The notes: generated by a model from the letters alone, not told the origin. A DNA stretch of 39,088 nt from Pseudomonadota bacterium (GCA_023389055.1 JAEWFA010000051.1:1-39088); one strand, 5' to 3'; shown: positions 1 through 8,749, counted from the stretch's first letter. A program made the numbers and translations.

Positions 1-73
1 GGCGCGCCGCGCCGGCGGCGGTCGCCGCCTCGCGCGGCGTCGCGCGCCTGCCGGCGCGACGTGAAACGACCGA

Positions 74-1288
74 TCAGCGGTTCATGTAGGCGCGCGACAT
101 CGGCAGCGGGCTTTGCGCGCCGTCCGCGGTTCGTTTCGCCTTGACGGCGAGCAACTGGTAGACGTTGATCCAGCCGTGCGCGAATGCGTGCGCGCAACCG
201 GCCAGGTACACGCGCCAGATGCGTGTGCGTTTCTCGCCCGCCAGTTCGGTCAGCCGCTCGAGGTTGCGCTCGAACGACGACGACCAGAACGACAGCGTAC
301 GCGCGTAGTGACGACGCAGCGACTCGGCGTCGGCCAACTCGAGGCCTGCTGCCGAAAGCTCCCGGATCGCCACCGAGACGTGCGGCAACTCGCCGTCCGG
401 AAAGACGTAGCGATCGATGAATTCGCCGCCGCCCAGTCCCACCGAGCGGTTGTCGACGTCTGCCGAAGTGATGCCGTGATTCAGCACGATGCCGCCCGGC
501 TCGAGCAGCGCATAAACGCGATCGAAGTACACGCGCAGGTTCTTCAACCCGACGTGCTCGAACATGCCGATCGACGAGATGCGGTCGAAACGGTCGGCAT
601 CGGGTACGTCGCGGTAGTCCTGCAGCCGGATCTCGACGCGGTCCTCGAGTCCGGCCTCGCGGACGCGCTCGCGCGCGAGCTCGTACTGGTTCGTCGACAG
701 CGTGATGCCGACCGCCTGTACGCCGTACTCGCGCGCCGCGTGGATCACCATCGCGCCCCAGCCGCAGCCGATGTCGAGCAGCCGCTGCCCCGGCGCGAGC
801 ATCAGCTTGCGGCAGATGTGGTCCAGTTTCAGGCGCTGCGCGGCTTCGATGTCCTCGTCACCGCGCGGAAAGTACGCGCACGAATACACCATGCGTGAAT
901 CGAGCCAGCTCGCGTAGAACGCGTTCGATACGTCGTAGTGGTATTCGATCGCCTTGCGGTCGGTCTTGCGCGTGTGGCGCGTGACCCACGACGGCAGCCG
1001 ACCGGTCGCCTTCTCCTCGTCGCCGACCAGCGAGAGGCGCTCGGCGATCGTGATGATCTCGGCGATGTTGCCGTCGACGTCCACCCGGCCCTCGACGAAC
1101 GCTTCGCCAAGCGTCGACAGCGAGGGCTTGAGCAGGAAGCGGGCTGCCGCCACGTCCTTGACGCGCAACTCCACTTGAGGGGCGTCGTCGAGCTCGATGC
1201 TCGAGCCGTCCCACAGTCGCACGCGCAGCGGAATCGGATGCCGATCGCGAAGCGTTTCGAGGTACTTCGTGACTTGTTTTTCGAGCAT
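74..1288 (-). CDS. cfa: Cyclopropane-fatty-acyl-phospholipid synthase family methyltransferase
   Basis: The 404-residue product belongs to the SAM-dependent cyclopropane-fatty-acid synthase family, which adds a methylene group from SAM to unsaturated acyl chains of membrane phospholipids. Visible family marks are EYHYDVSNAFYASWLD (about residues 115-130), MVYSCAYF just after it, the SAM-binding loop LLDIGCGWG (170-178) and FEHVG in the central domain. The length fits the family (E. coli Cfa is about 380 residues). The ATG at 1288 is chosen because GGAGGAAGAC lies just upstream and residue 1 begins the family-like part; the open frame extends upstream but only as antisense to rnhA. The gene is divergent from rnhA with a 90-bp spacer. 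It could act on a different lipid within the family; the exact reaction is inferred. Confidence 0.88.
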   Translation of the reverse strand: MLEKQVTKYLETLRDRHPIPLRVRLWDGSSIELDDAPQVELRVKDVAAARFLLKPSLSTLGEAFVEGRVDVDGNIAEIITIAERLSLVGDEEKATGRLPSWVTRHTRKTDRKAIEYHYDVSNAFYASWLDSRMVYSCAYFPRGDEDIEAAQRLKLDHICRKLMLAPGQRLLDIGCGWGAMVIHAAREYGVQAVGITLSTNQYELARERVREAGLEDRVEIRLQDYRDVPDADRFDRISSIGMFEHVGLKNLRVYFDRVYALLEPGGIVLNHGITSADVDNRSVGLGGGEFIDRYVFPDGELPHVSVAIRELSAAGLELADAESLRRHYARTLSFWSSSFERNLERLTELAGEKRTRIWRVYLAGCAHAFAHGWINVYQLLAVKAKRTADGAQSPLPMSRAYMNR

Positions 1289-1310
1289 GCGTCTTCCTCC
1301 GGAAGCGGCC

Positions 1311-1339
1311 ATTACAATCCGTCCGCCATTCACCTGCAA
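1311..1339 (-). promoter_or_regulatory. Candidate sigma-70 promoter of the cfa-type gene, overlapping an rnhA -10 candidate
   Basis: On the minus strand TTGCAG (1334-1339) and TGTAAT (1311-1316) are 17 bp apart, and the start codon lies about 16 bases beyond the predicted transcription start. On the plus strand TACAAT (1313-1318) covers the same bases and is a possible -10 box for rnhA, 60 bp from its ATG, although no good -35 is visible for it. The AT-rich octamer stands out in very GC-rich DNA. Sequence inspection only. Confidence 0.35.
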
Positions 1340-1378
1340 CCGACCGGCGGATCGGGCGCGGAATACCACGGAAAGCCG

Positions 1379-1813
1379 ATGACCGACAAGGTCGAGATCT
1401 ACACCGACGGCGCCTGCAAGGGCAACCCCGGCCCGGGGGGCTGGGGGGCATTGCTGCGCTGGGGCAAGCACGAGAAGGAGCTGTTCGGCGGCGAGCCGCT
1501 GACGACCAACAACCGGATGGAGCTCACCGCGGTGATCCGCGCGTTGGCCGCGCTCGAGCGTTCGGTGCCGGTCGACGTGCACACCGACTCGCAGTACGTG
1601 CAGAAGGGGATCACCGAGTGGATGCCCGGGTGGAAGCGTCGCGGCTGGAAGACTGCCGATCGCAAGCCGGTGAAGAACGAGGATCTGTGGCGCGAACTCG
1701 ACGCGCTCGTCGCGTCGCATCGAGTGCGCTGGCACTGGGTGCGCGGGCACGCCGGACACCCGGAGAACGAGCGCGCCGACGCGCTCGCCAATCGGGGCGT
1801 TCCTTCGCGATGA
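1379..1813 (+). CDS. rnhA: Ribonuclease HI
   Basis: This enzyme cuts the RNA strand of RNA-DNA hybrids in the cytoplasm and helps remove R-loops and primer RNA. The 144-residue product has the full type 1 catalytic set at the same positions as the E. coli enzyme: D10, E48, D70, H124 and D134, in YTDGACKGNPGPGGWG, NNRMELTAV, HTDSQYV, RGHAGHPENERAD. The ATG at 1379 gives the conventional N-terminus; the longer open frame upstream is antisense to the cfa-type gene. In many Betaproteobacteria rnhA is followed closely by dnaQ; here a two-gene efflux module stands between them. Assignment is essentially certain. Confidence 0.97.
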   Translation: MTDKVEIYTDGACKGNPGPGGWGALLRWGKHEKELFGGEPLTTNNRMELTAVIRALAALERSVPVDVHTDSQYVQKGITEWMPGWKRRGWKTADRKPVKNEDLWRELDALVASHRVRWHWVRGHAGHPENERADALANRGVPSR

Positions 1814-1868
1814 AGCGTGCTAGATTGCTTCGTTCCCCGCGTCGTTCCGTTTTTCCCGTGTTGCATCG

Positions 1869-3044
1869 ATGAAGCGAACCCTCTTCTACCTGATCGCCCT
1901 GGTCGGGGCGCTGGGCCTGGGGTGGTGGGCGGGGGGATTGCACCGCAACACGACGCCCGCCCTCGAGATCACGGGGCCGGGCACCGTCTCGCGCGCGGCG
2001 GTCCGCCTGCCGGCGGACGATCCCGCCGCACGATCGGCACCCTCCGCCACGGCGACGCCGGCGTCCGATGCCGGTGCCTCGCGCGCGGCGATCGGGGTGG
2101 AGGCGGCGCGTGCCGAACAGGTTTCGCTCGCCGAGACCGTTGCCGCGGTCGGCACGCTGCGGGCCGGCGAGTCGGTGGTCCTGAAGCCGGAAGTCGCCGG
2201 CCGCATCAGTTCGATCCATTTCGACGGCGGCGCGCGGGTGCGCAAGGGCGATCTGCTGGTGGCGCTCGATGCGTCGATCGCCGCTGCCGAGGTGCAGCAG
2301 ACGCGTGCCGAGCTGGCGCTGGCGCGCGCGAACTACCAGCGCTCGGCCGACCTGGCGAAGCAGAAGTTTCTCAGCGAACGCGCGCGCGACGAGGCGGCAG
2401 CGAACCTGCAGGTGCTCGAGGCGAAGCTGCAGCTGGCGCAGGCGCGGCTGTCGAAGTCGTCGATCCGAGCGCCTTTTTCGGGCGTGCTCGGGCTGCGCAA
2501 CGTCAGCCCCGGCGACTACGTTCGCGAGGGCGACGACCTGGTGACGATCGAGGACGTCTCGCAGATGAAGGTCGACCTGCGGCTGCCCGAACGCTATCTC
2601 GGACAGCTGCAGCGGGGGCAGCGACTCGACGTGGAGTTCGATGCCTATCCGGGGCGACGTTTCGCCGCGACGCTCGAGGCGACCGACGTACGCGTCGATG
2701 TCGACGGCCGCGCGGTGATCGCGCGCGGGCGCATGCCCAATGCCGACGGCCTGCTGCGCACCGGCATGTTCGCGAAGATCGCGCTCACGCTGGGCCAGCG
2801 GGAGCAGGCGGTGATGATTCCCGAAGAGGCGGTGTTCGCGATCGGCCAGGAACAGTACGTCTTTCGGATCGAGCAGGGTCGCGCCGAACGCGTGCGCGTG
2901 GCCACGGGATTGCGACGCGACGGGCGGGTCGAGATCGTCGAGGGCATCCGTAGCGGCGAGCAGGTCGTCACGGCCGGACAACTGAAGCTTCCCCCCGAGG
3001 GCAGCGAGGTGCGCATCGTCGAGGCGCCGCGCGCAGGCTCCTGA
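1869..3044 (+). CDS. RND efflux periplasmic adaptor (membrane fusion protein)
   Basis: This 391-residue protein is the periplasmic adaptor of an RND tripartite efflux pump, linking the inner-membrane pump to an outer-membrane channel. An N-terminal hydrophobic segment (about residues 4-22) is a signal or anchor. A low-complexity Ala/Pro linker follows, then a lipoyl-like barrel half (VVLKPEVAGRISSI), a coiled-coil hairpin (about 135-200, rich in Ala, Glu, Gln and Arg), the second barrel half (IRAPFSGVLGLRNVSPGDYV) and the beta-barrel and membrane-proximal domains. Its stop codon overlaps the ATG of the pump gene (ATGA), implying coupled translation. No TolC-type outer-membrane factor gene is in the window, so a channel encoded elsewhere is probably used. 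The substrate cannot be told from sequence. Confidence 0.92.
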   Translation: MKRTLFYLIALVGALGLGWWAGGLHRNTTPALEITGPGTVSRAAVRLPADDPAARSAPSATATPASDAGASRAAIGVEAARAEQVSLAETVAAVGTLRAGESVVLKPEVAGRISSIHFDGGARVRKGDLLVALDASIAAAEVQQTRAELALARANYQRSADLAKQKFLSERARDEAAANLQVLEAKLQLAQARLSKSSIRAPFSGVLGLRNVSPGDYVREGDDLVTIEDVSQMKVDLRLPERYLGQLQRGQRLDVEFDAYPGRRFAATLEATDVRVDVDGRAVIARGRMPNADGLLRTGMFAKIALTLGQREQAVMIPEEAVFAIGQEQYVFRIEQGRAERVRVATGLRRDGRVEIVEGIRSGEQVVTAGQLKLPPEGSEVRIVEAPRAGS

Positions 3045-6000
3045 TGCGCATTTCCGACGTCTGCATCCGACGGCCCGTGTTCGCCACGGTACTGTCGCTG
3101 GTCATCCTGCTGCTCGGAATCGTCTCCTGGTCGCGCCTGCAGGTGCGCGAGTACCCGAAGATCGACGAACCGACGGTCACGGTATCGACGAGCTACCTGG
3201 GCGCGTCGGCGGACATCGTCGAGTCGCAGGTCACCAAGCCGCTGGAGGATTCGATCGCCGGCATCGAGGGCGTCGACGTCCTCACTTCGATCTCGCGGCC
3301 CGAACGCAGCCAGATCACCGTGCGCTTTCGCCTGGAGCGCGACCCCGACGGCGCCGCCGCCGACGTGCGCGATCGCGTCGCGCGCGTGCGCGCGAAGTTG
3401 CCCGAGACGATCGACGAGCCGGTGATCGCCAAGGTCGAGGCCGACGCGAACCCGATCATCTGGCTGGCGTTCTCGAGCGTGTCGATGTCGCCGCTCGAGG
3501 TCTCCGACATCGCCAACCGCCTGGTCAAGCCGCGCCTGCAGACGTTGCCCGGCGCCGCCGACGTGCGCATCTTCGGCGAGCGAAAGTTCTCGATGCGCGT
3601 CTGGCTCGATCCCGATCGGCTGGCCGGCTTCTCGCTCACGCCGGGCGACGTCGAGGACGCGTTGCGCCGACAAAACGTCGAGCTGCCGTCGGGGCGCATC
3701 GAGAGCCGCCAACGCGAGTTCACGGTCGTCTCGCAGTCCGACCTGCAGCGCGTGAACGAGTTCGAGAACGTCGTCGTGCGCAACGTGAAAGGCTACGCAG
3801 TGCGCATCCGCGACGTCGGCCGCGTCGCGCTCGCTGCGCAGGACGAACGCAGCATCGTCCGCTTCAACGGGCGCGATGCGATCTCGCTCGGCCTGATCAA
3901 GCAGGCGACCGCCAATCCACTGACGCTCGCCAAGGCGCTGAAGGCCGAGCTGCCGCGGCTTCGCGAGGAACTTCCCGAGGGTGTCACCGTCGACATCGCC
4001 AACGACAACACGTTGTTCATCGAGCGATCGATCGCGTCGGTGTACACGACGATCCTCGAAGCCACCGTCCTCGTCGCCGCGGTGATCTTCCTGTTTCTCG
4101 GCACGATTCGAGCGAGCTTCATTCCGCTGGTGACGATCCCGGTGTGCCTGATCGGGGTTTGCTCGCTGATGCTCGCCGCCGGCTTCTCGATCAACACGCT
4201 GACGCTGCTCGCGCTGGTGCTCGCGATCGGCCTGGTCGTCGACGACTCGATCGTCGTGCTGGAGAACGTCTACCGGCATATCGAGGAAGGCATGCAGCCG
4301 GTGCAGGCGGCGTTTCGCGGCGTGCGCGAGGTCGGTTTCGCGGTGGTCGCGATGACGCTCACGCTGGCTGCGGTGTACGCGCCGGTGGCCTTCACTACCG
4401 GTCGCACGGGGCGCCTGTTCATCGAGTTCGCGCTGACGCTCGCTGGTGCGGTGCTCGTTTCCGGCTTTCTCGCGCTCACGCTCACGCCGATGCTTTGCTC
4501 GCGCATCCTGCGGCACGATCCGAGCCCCGGCCTGCTGCTGCGCGCGATCGATCGCGCGCTGGGTGCGTTGTCCACCGGCTATGAACGCACCTTGCGCGCG
4601 ACGCTGCGCGTGCGCTGGCTGGTCGTGCTGCTCGGCATCGCGGTGGCGGGCGCGAGCGTATGGCTGTTCCAGACCACCAAGCGCGAACTGGCGCCGATCG
4701 AGGATCGCGCGACGATCGTGGCGATCTTCAACGGCCCCGACGGCGCGTCGATCGAGTATACCGACCGTTACGCGCGGCGCATCGAAGCGGCTGCACTGTC
4801 GATCCGAGAGGCCGATCGCGTCTTCGTCGTCTCGGGAAGTCCCACCGTCACGCAGGGCATCTCGTTCATCCGGGTTGTCGACTGGTCCGAGCGCGATCGC
4901 AAGGTTCCGGAGATGCTCGCGGAGTTCCAGCCGAAGCTGCGCGACATCCCCGGCGTGCAGGCCTTCGCCGTTGCGCCGGCCTCGCTCGGGCAGTCGCCGC
5001 GCGAGCGCCCGCTCAATGTCGTCGTGCTGAGCTCCGATCCGTACGAAGAGATCGAGAAGACGCTCGAGCCGATGATGCAGGCGCTGCGCGACGACGACCG
5101 TTTCCAGGGCGTCGACACCGATCTGCGGTTGAACAAGCCCGAGCTGAAGGTGAACATCGACCGCGACCGCGCTGCCGACGCCGGGGTCGCCGTGGACGCC
5201 ATCGGCCGCGCGCTGGAGACGGCGCTGGGCGGACGGCAGGTCACGCGCTTCAAGCGAAACGGCGAGCAGTACGACGTCGTCGTGCAGTTCGCCGCGGCGG
5301 ATCGCAGTACGCCGCAGGACATCTCGAAGATCTTCGTGCGCGGTCGCAACGATGCGATGGTGCCGCTGTCCGGCCTCGTGCGGGTGCACGAGGGCGTGAC
5401 CGCGCGCGAGTTGAACCACTTCGGGCAGCGCCGCGCAGTGACGATCACCGCGAACCTCGCGCCCGGTGCTTCGATGGGCGAAGCGGTCGACGTCGTCGAG
5501 TCGCTCGCGCGCGAGCACCTGGGCCTGGGCTACGCGCTCGACTACAACGGGCAGACGCGCGAGTTCAAGCAGTCGTCGGCCACGCTGCTGATCACCTTCG
5601 CGCTGGCGCTGTGCTTCATCTACCTGGTGCTCGCCGCGCAGTTCGAGAGCTTCGTCGACCCGCTGATCATCATGTTCACCGTTCCGCTGTCGATGACCGG
5701 CGCGCTCGCGCTGCTGCGCTGGGGGGGCGGGACGATGAACGTCTACAGTCAGATCGGCCTGATCACGCTGGTGGGCCTGATCACCAAGCACGGCATCCTG
5801 ATCGTCGAGTTCGCCAACCAGATGCGCGATCGCGGCGTCGCGCTCGTGCCTGCAACGCTGGAGGCGGCACGGCTGCGGCTGCGGCCGATCCTGATGACGA
5901 CCGGCGCCATGGTGCTCGGGGCCGTTCCGCTTGCGCTCGCCTCGGGTGCCGGCGCGGAAAGCCGGATGCAGATCGGTTTGGTCATCGTCGGCGGCATGAG

Positions 6001-6118
6001 CTTCGGCACGCTGCTCACGCTGTTCGTGCTGCCGACGGTGTATACGCTCGTTTCGCGGCCACGGCACCTGCTGCCCGACCAGGCCGACGCGCCGACGGGC
6101 GCCCATGGAGCGACATGA
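3044..6118 (+). CDS. RND family efflux transporter, inner-membrane pump (AcrB/MdtB type)
   Basis: The 1024-residue product is a proton-driven RND pump of the hydrophobe/amphiphile (HAE-1) class, full length for the family. It opens with the typical RRPVFATVLSLVILLLG first membrane helix, has two large periplasmic loops (about residues 35-335 and 560-865) and about twelve membrane helices. The proton relay is visible as the two aspartates in LAIGLVVDDSIVVLENVYRH (TM4) and the lysine in GLITKHGILIVEFAN (TM10). It is translationally coupled to the adaptor upstream, and its stop codon overlaps the ATG of dnaQ. A heavy-metal (CzcA) role is less likely because the TM4 motif is of the drug-pump kind. 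The transported substrate is unknown. Confidence 0.94.
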   Translation: MRISDVCIRRPVFATVLSLVILLLGIVSWSRLQVREYPKIDEPTVTVSTSYLGASADIVESQVTKPLEDSIAGIEGVDVLTSISRPERSQITVRFRLERDPDGAAADVRDRVARVRAKLPETIDEPVIAKVEADANPIIWLAFSSVSMSPLEVSDIANRLVKPRLQTLPGAADVRIFGERKFSMRVWLDPDRLAGFSLTPGDVEDALRRQNVELPSGRIESRQREFTVVSQSDLQRVNEFENVVVRNVKGYAVRIRDVGRVALAAQDERSIVRFNGRDAISLGLIKQATANPLTLAKALKAELPRLREELPEGVTVDIANDNTLFIERSIASVYTTILEATVLVAAVIFLFLGTIRASFIPLVTIPVCLIGVCSLMLAAGFSINTLTLLALVLAIGLVVDDSIVVLENVYRHIEEGMQPVQAAFRGVREVGFAVVAMTLTLAAVYAPVAFTTGRTGRLFIEFALTLAGAVLVSGFLALTLTPMLCSRILRHDPSPGLLLRAIDRALGALSTGYERTLRATLRVRWLVVLLGIAVAGASVWLFQTTKRELAPIEDRATIVAIFNGPDGASIEYTDRYARRIEAAALSIREADRVFVVSGSPTVTQGISFIRVVDWSERDRKVPEMLAEFQPKLRDIPGVQAFAVAPASLGQSPRERPLNVVVLSSDPYEEIEKTLEPMMQALRDDDRFQGVDTDLRLNKPELKVNIDRDRAADAGVAVDAIGRALETALGGRQVTRFKRNGEQYDVVVQFAAADRSTPQDISKIFVRGRNDAMVPLSGLVRVHEGVTARELNHFGQRRAVTITANLAPGASMGEAVDVVESLAREHLGLGYALDYNGQTREFKQSSATLLITFALALCFIYLVLAAQFESFVDPLIIMFTVPLSMTGALALLRWGGGTMNVYSQIGLITLVGLITKHGILIVEFANQMRDRGVALVPATLEAARLRLRPILMTTGAMVLGAVPLALASGAGAESRMQIGLVIVGGMSFGTLLTLFVLPTVYTLVSRPRHLLPDQADAPTGAHGAT

Positions 6119-6879
6119 GACAGATCGTCCTCGACACCGAGACCACCGGGCTTTCCGCCGAGGATGGTCACCGGATCATCGAGATCGGGTGCATCGAGAT
6201 CGTCGATCGTCGTCTCACCGGTCGGTCGATGCACCTGTACCTGAACCCGGAGCGCGACATCGACGAAGGAGCGCTCGCCGTGCACGGCCTGACCCGCGAA
6301 CGGCTCGAGAACGAGCCTCGATTCGCGGACGTCGCCGAGCGCTTCGTCGATTTCGTGCGCGACGCCGAGCTCCTCATCCACAACGCGCCCTTCGACCTCG
6401 GTTTCCTCGACGCCGAGTTCGGTCGGCTGCGCCTCGGGCCGTTTCGCAGCTTCGTGTTGAACGTGATCGACACGTTGGCGATGGCGCGCGAACTGCACCC
6501 GGGGCGCCGCAACTCGCTCGACACGCTGTGCGAGCGCTACGGCGTCTCGAATGCGCATCGCAAGCTGCACGGTGCGCTGCTGGACGCCGAGTTGCTCGCC
6601 GACGTCTATCTGGCGATGACGCGCGGGCAGGACAGCCTGGAGATCGCGATCGGTCCCGCGCTCGACGGCTGCGACAGGGCAGGCGCACTCGAGCAATGGC
6701 CGCCGCGCGGCCTGGCGGTGCTGCGGGCGAGCCCGGAAGAATTGCACGCGCACCGTGTCTTGCTCGAGGCGATCGCGGCGCAAAACCGCAAGCCTGCGCT
6801 GTGGAGCGTCATCGATTCGCTCGTCGCCGTCGTGCCGCCGGAGACCTCCGCGAATTCGACTACACTTCGTGCAGGATGA
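6115..6879 (+). CDS. dnaQ: DNA polymerase III epsilon subunit (3'-5' proofreading exonuclease)
   Basis: The 254-residue product is the DnaQ-type proofreading exonuclease that removes mispaired bases during replication. The DEDDh motifs are complete: D7 and E9 in IVLDTETTG, D94 in HNAPFDLGFLD, and H152 with D157 in HGALLDAELLAD. The C-terminal tail past about residue 180 is the region that tethers epsilon to the polymerase alpha subunit. The ATG at 6115 overlaps the stop of the RND pump gene, and its own stop overlaps the start of the DUF2863 gene, so a housekeeping gene is now read through from an efflux operon unless an internal promoter exists. Confidence 0.95.
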   Translation: MRQIVLDTETTGLSAEDGHRIIEIGCIEIVDRRLTGRSMHLYLNPERDIDEGALAVHGLTRERLENEPRFADVAERFVDFVRDAELLIHNAPFDLGFLDAEFGRLRLGPFRSFVLNVIDTLAMARELHPGRRNSLDTLCERYGVSNAHRKLHGALLDAELLADVYLAMTRGQDSLEIAIGPALDGCDRAGALEQWPPRGLAVLRASPEELHAHRVLLEAIAAQNRKPALWSVIDSLVAVVPPETSANSTTLRAG

Positions 6880-8093
6880 CCAAGGCCAGCATGAAAGAAC
6901 ATCGCCCCGGGCGATCGCGTGACCGCAAGAGCCACCTGTCGCCGGATGCCGAGCGGCTGGTATCTGCGGCGCTCGGCCTGGCGAACTCGGGCAGTCGCCT
7001 GGAGGACCGCTACTGGGAGGCGCAACTTGCCACGCGCATCGAGCGCATGCTCGATGGCGGACACGTGCAGGGCGCGCACGATGCGCTCGACCGACTGAAC
7101 CAGACCGATGGCGAGGCTTACGGTGCGCTCGTGGAGGCCGTCGAGGAGGCGGCCGAAACCGTCACGATCGAAGCCGACGGCCAGCGCTGGGAGTCGCTGC
7201 TCGTGCTCGCCCCGCTCGTCGTGTGGACGCGTTTTCGCATCCCGTCCGGTCCGATCGCGGCACCGGCGGCCGATACGCTCGCCACGCACTGGCGCGCGCA
7301 CACGCTCGCTCGTGCCGCGCGCTTCCAGATGCTGCCGTACCTGTTCAGCATCGACCAGCTTCCCGACGACTACGCCGAGTTGCGTCGCCTCGCCCGGCGC
7401 ATCGGGCAGGCGGCGATCGCCGGCGGCACCGCGCGCGTCGACCTGAAAGCGCTGCCGGAAACCGCCGACATGCTCGCCGACACGCGTTTCCTGCTCGGCG
7501 TCGTCGCCGCCCCGGAAGGCGCTCCGGTGTTTCGCTGGCAGGAAGCCGATGCAGGCGATCACGCCGGCCGCGTTCCCTGCCTGGAGGCGTGGATCGCGCA
7601 GGCGCGACCCACGATCGAGCCGCTGCTGCCCGGGTGTGGCTTCGAGTGCCTGCTGCCCGATGCGTATCACATCAACCTGCGCGAGTCGGACCGCCGCGTG
7701 CGTCCGTACTCGATTCGCGCGGCGGTGCACTACCTCACGCACGCGCTCGACCTGGAAGCCTCCGACATCAAGGCCACGGTCGCAGGCTTCGGGCACGAAC
7801 GGCTCGACGAGTACCGGATCGGATTGAGCATTCGCGACGAGGACGAGGTTGCGCACGGCGTCGTCTGGCCGCTGCTGGGCGCCGAGTCCGACCAGGACGA
7901 GCCTTCGCCGATCGAGCAGATCCGCGAGGTGCTGCGCGAAGTCGGCGTCTCCGAGGTGCGACTATGGCGCGACCTCAGCGAGCCCGAGTTCTGCGACGAC
8001 TGCGGCGTGCCGCTGTACCCGAACGGCAAGGGCGAGATCGTCCACGCCGAGATGCCCGGCGACGTCGAACCGGAATCGACGCATTTTCATTGA
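6876..8093 (+). CDS. DUF2863 family protein of unknown function
   Basis: This 405-residue, apparently cytosolic protein matches what I recall of the DUF2863 family, known mainly from Burkholderiales and without assigned function. There is no signal peptide or membrane segment. The N-terminus (about 1-25) is basic, followed by helical regions and a C-terminal tail with a CxxC pair in FCDDCGVPLYPNGKGE that resembles half of a zinc ribbon. The ATG at 6876 overlaps the dnaQ stop codon; a second in-frame ATG at 6891 would give a protein five residues shorter. The gene ends just before a hairpin repeat. The family assignment is from memory of the C-terminal pattern and the dnaQ neighbourhood. Confidence 0.75.
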   Translation: MTKASMKEHRPGRSRDRKSHLSPDAERLVSAALGLANSGSRLEDRYWEAQLATRIERMLDGGHVQGAHDALDRLNQTDGEAYGALVEAVEEAAETVTIEADGQRWESLLVLAPLVVWTRFRIPSGPIAAPAADTLATHWRAHTLARAARFQMLPYLFSIDQLPDDYAELRRLARRIGQAAIAGGTARVDLKALPETADMLADTRFLLGVVAAPEGAPVFRWQEADAGDHAGRVPCLEAWIAQARPTIEPLLPGCGFECLLPDAYHINLRESDRRVRPYSIRAAVHYLTHALDLEASDIKATVAGFGHERLDEYRIGLSIRDEDEVAHGVVWPLLGAESDQDEPSPIEQIREVLREVGVSEVRLWRDLSEPEFCDDCGVPLYPNGKGEIVHAEMPGDVEPESTHFH

Positions 8094-8098
8094 GGAAA

Positions 8099-8199
8099 GT
8101 GAATGGGTGAACGGTGAAGTGTAAAGGGGAAAATCGGCGCGCGATTCGTCGCCGCCGGAGCTGTTCCCCTTCACCCTTTGCCCTTCACCCTTCACTCAC
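8099..8199. repeat. Imperfect 7-bp-period hairpin repeat (copy 1)
   Basis: Two arms made of degenerate GTGAAGG-type heptamers face each other: a G-rich arm at 8099-8131 and its C-rich complement at 8164-8199, with about 32 bp between. The arms begin and end alike (GTGA at the outside, AAGGGGAA at the inside) but differ in the middle. The repeat lies between the convergent DUF2863 and SoxS-like genes and contains the TGA stop of the latter (8196-8198). A second copy sits at 28511-28566. It may serve as a bidirectional terminator or be a dispersed repeat family; neither is shown by sequence alone. Confidence 0.7.
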
Positions 8200-8702
8200 C
8201 TGCCTTCGGTGCGCTCCAGCGCGCCGACAATCCGAGCATCGAGATACCCGCCGTAGAAATCCGGTGAGTTGTAGCCGATGAGGCGCTCGGCGAGCTCGCG
8301 GTTCGCTTCGCCGAAGAACACCACGGTGGGCGCGATTCGGATGCCGAGGGACTTCGCGAGGGCGGCCGGGCTCTGCGGCGTGTCGGCGCTGGTTGCGGCC
8401 TGCTTGAACATGCGCTCGTCGGCAATGCCGTATTCGGCCACACGTACGCCGCGAACCGAGCCTTCCAGGTGGCGCAGGTAGTTGCGCCGAACCACTTCGC
8501 AGAACGGGCAGCCGGGCAGCGAAAACAGCGCGACGACGACCTGCGTTTCGCCATCGGCGAGCAGCGTCTGCGGGGCACGCGTGCCATCGAGCGCGGGGAC
8601 TGCGGCAGCGAGGGCGCCGGGTGCGGCGACGAACGCCAGCGGCGCGACCGCCGATAGCGCGCAAATCGATGCAACGAGGCGACGCAACGATGACGGTGGC
8701 AT
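8196..8702 (-). CDS. soxS: SoxS-like periplasmic thioredoxin-fold protein
   Basis: The 168-residue product is a secreted thioredoxin-fold protein with the redox motif CPFC (residues 65-68, in LPGCPFCEV), the cis-proline context IAPTVVFF, and a C-terminal GYNSPDFYGGYLD. Residues 1-34 form a Sec-type signal peptide ending in ALA. SoxS and SoxW in other sulfur oxidizers keep the SoxY carrier cysteine reduced and active; the divergent position next to soxR supports the same role, as in Paracoccus where soxS and soxR lie together. The ATG at 8702 is chosen because the predicted transcript starts near 8725, which would leave a GTG at 8720 almost without leader. No SoxV/CcdA electron donor is in the window. 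Confidence 0.72.
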   Translation of the reverse strand: MPPSSLRRLVASICALSAVAPLAFVAAPGALAAAVPALDGTRAPQTLLADGETQVVVALFSLPGCPFCEVVRRNYLRHLEGSVRGVRVAEYGIADERMFKQAATSADTPQSPAALAKSLGIRIAPTVVFFGEANRELAERLIGYNSPDFYGGYLDARIVGALERTEGR

Positions 8703-8720
8703 ACCCGAATCAACTTTCAC

Positions 8721-8749
8721 TTGACTGCATGACTATGCGCTCATATAGT
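8721..8749 (+). promoter_or_regulatory. Promoter of the soxR-soxCDYZAXB operon
   Basis: TTGACT (8721-8726) and TATAGT (8744-8749) are separated by exactly 17 bp, close to the sigma-70 consensus and striking in such GC-rich DNA. The predicted start of transcription near 8756 leaves a leader of about 55 bases before the soxR ATG. The -10 box lies in the right half of the palindromic operator. Confidence 0.62.

Noticed and set aside
3..89. Open frame entering the window from the left and stopping at 87-89 on the plus strand, Ala/Arg-rich with a tail TTDQRFM
   Set aside because: It could be the 3' end of a convergent gene that overlaps the cfa-type gene by 16 bp, but fewer than 30 residues are visible, another frame stops at 62-64, and high GC keeps frames open by chance.
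1289..1759. Upstream in-frame extension of the cfa-type gene to 1759, minus strand
   Set aside because: The extra 157 residues are antisense to rnhA, have no family similarity, and a strong ribosome-binding site precedes the ATG at 1288.
2645..6106. Very long minus-strand open frame (over 1100 residues) opposite the RND pump
   Set aside because: It is rich in Arg, His, Asp and Gln with no domain, the typical antisense shadow of a GC-rich gene; the plus-strand protein is a full-length RND pump.
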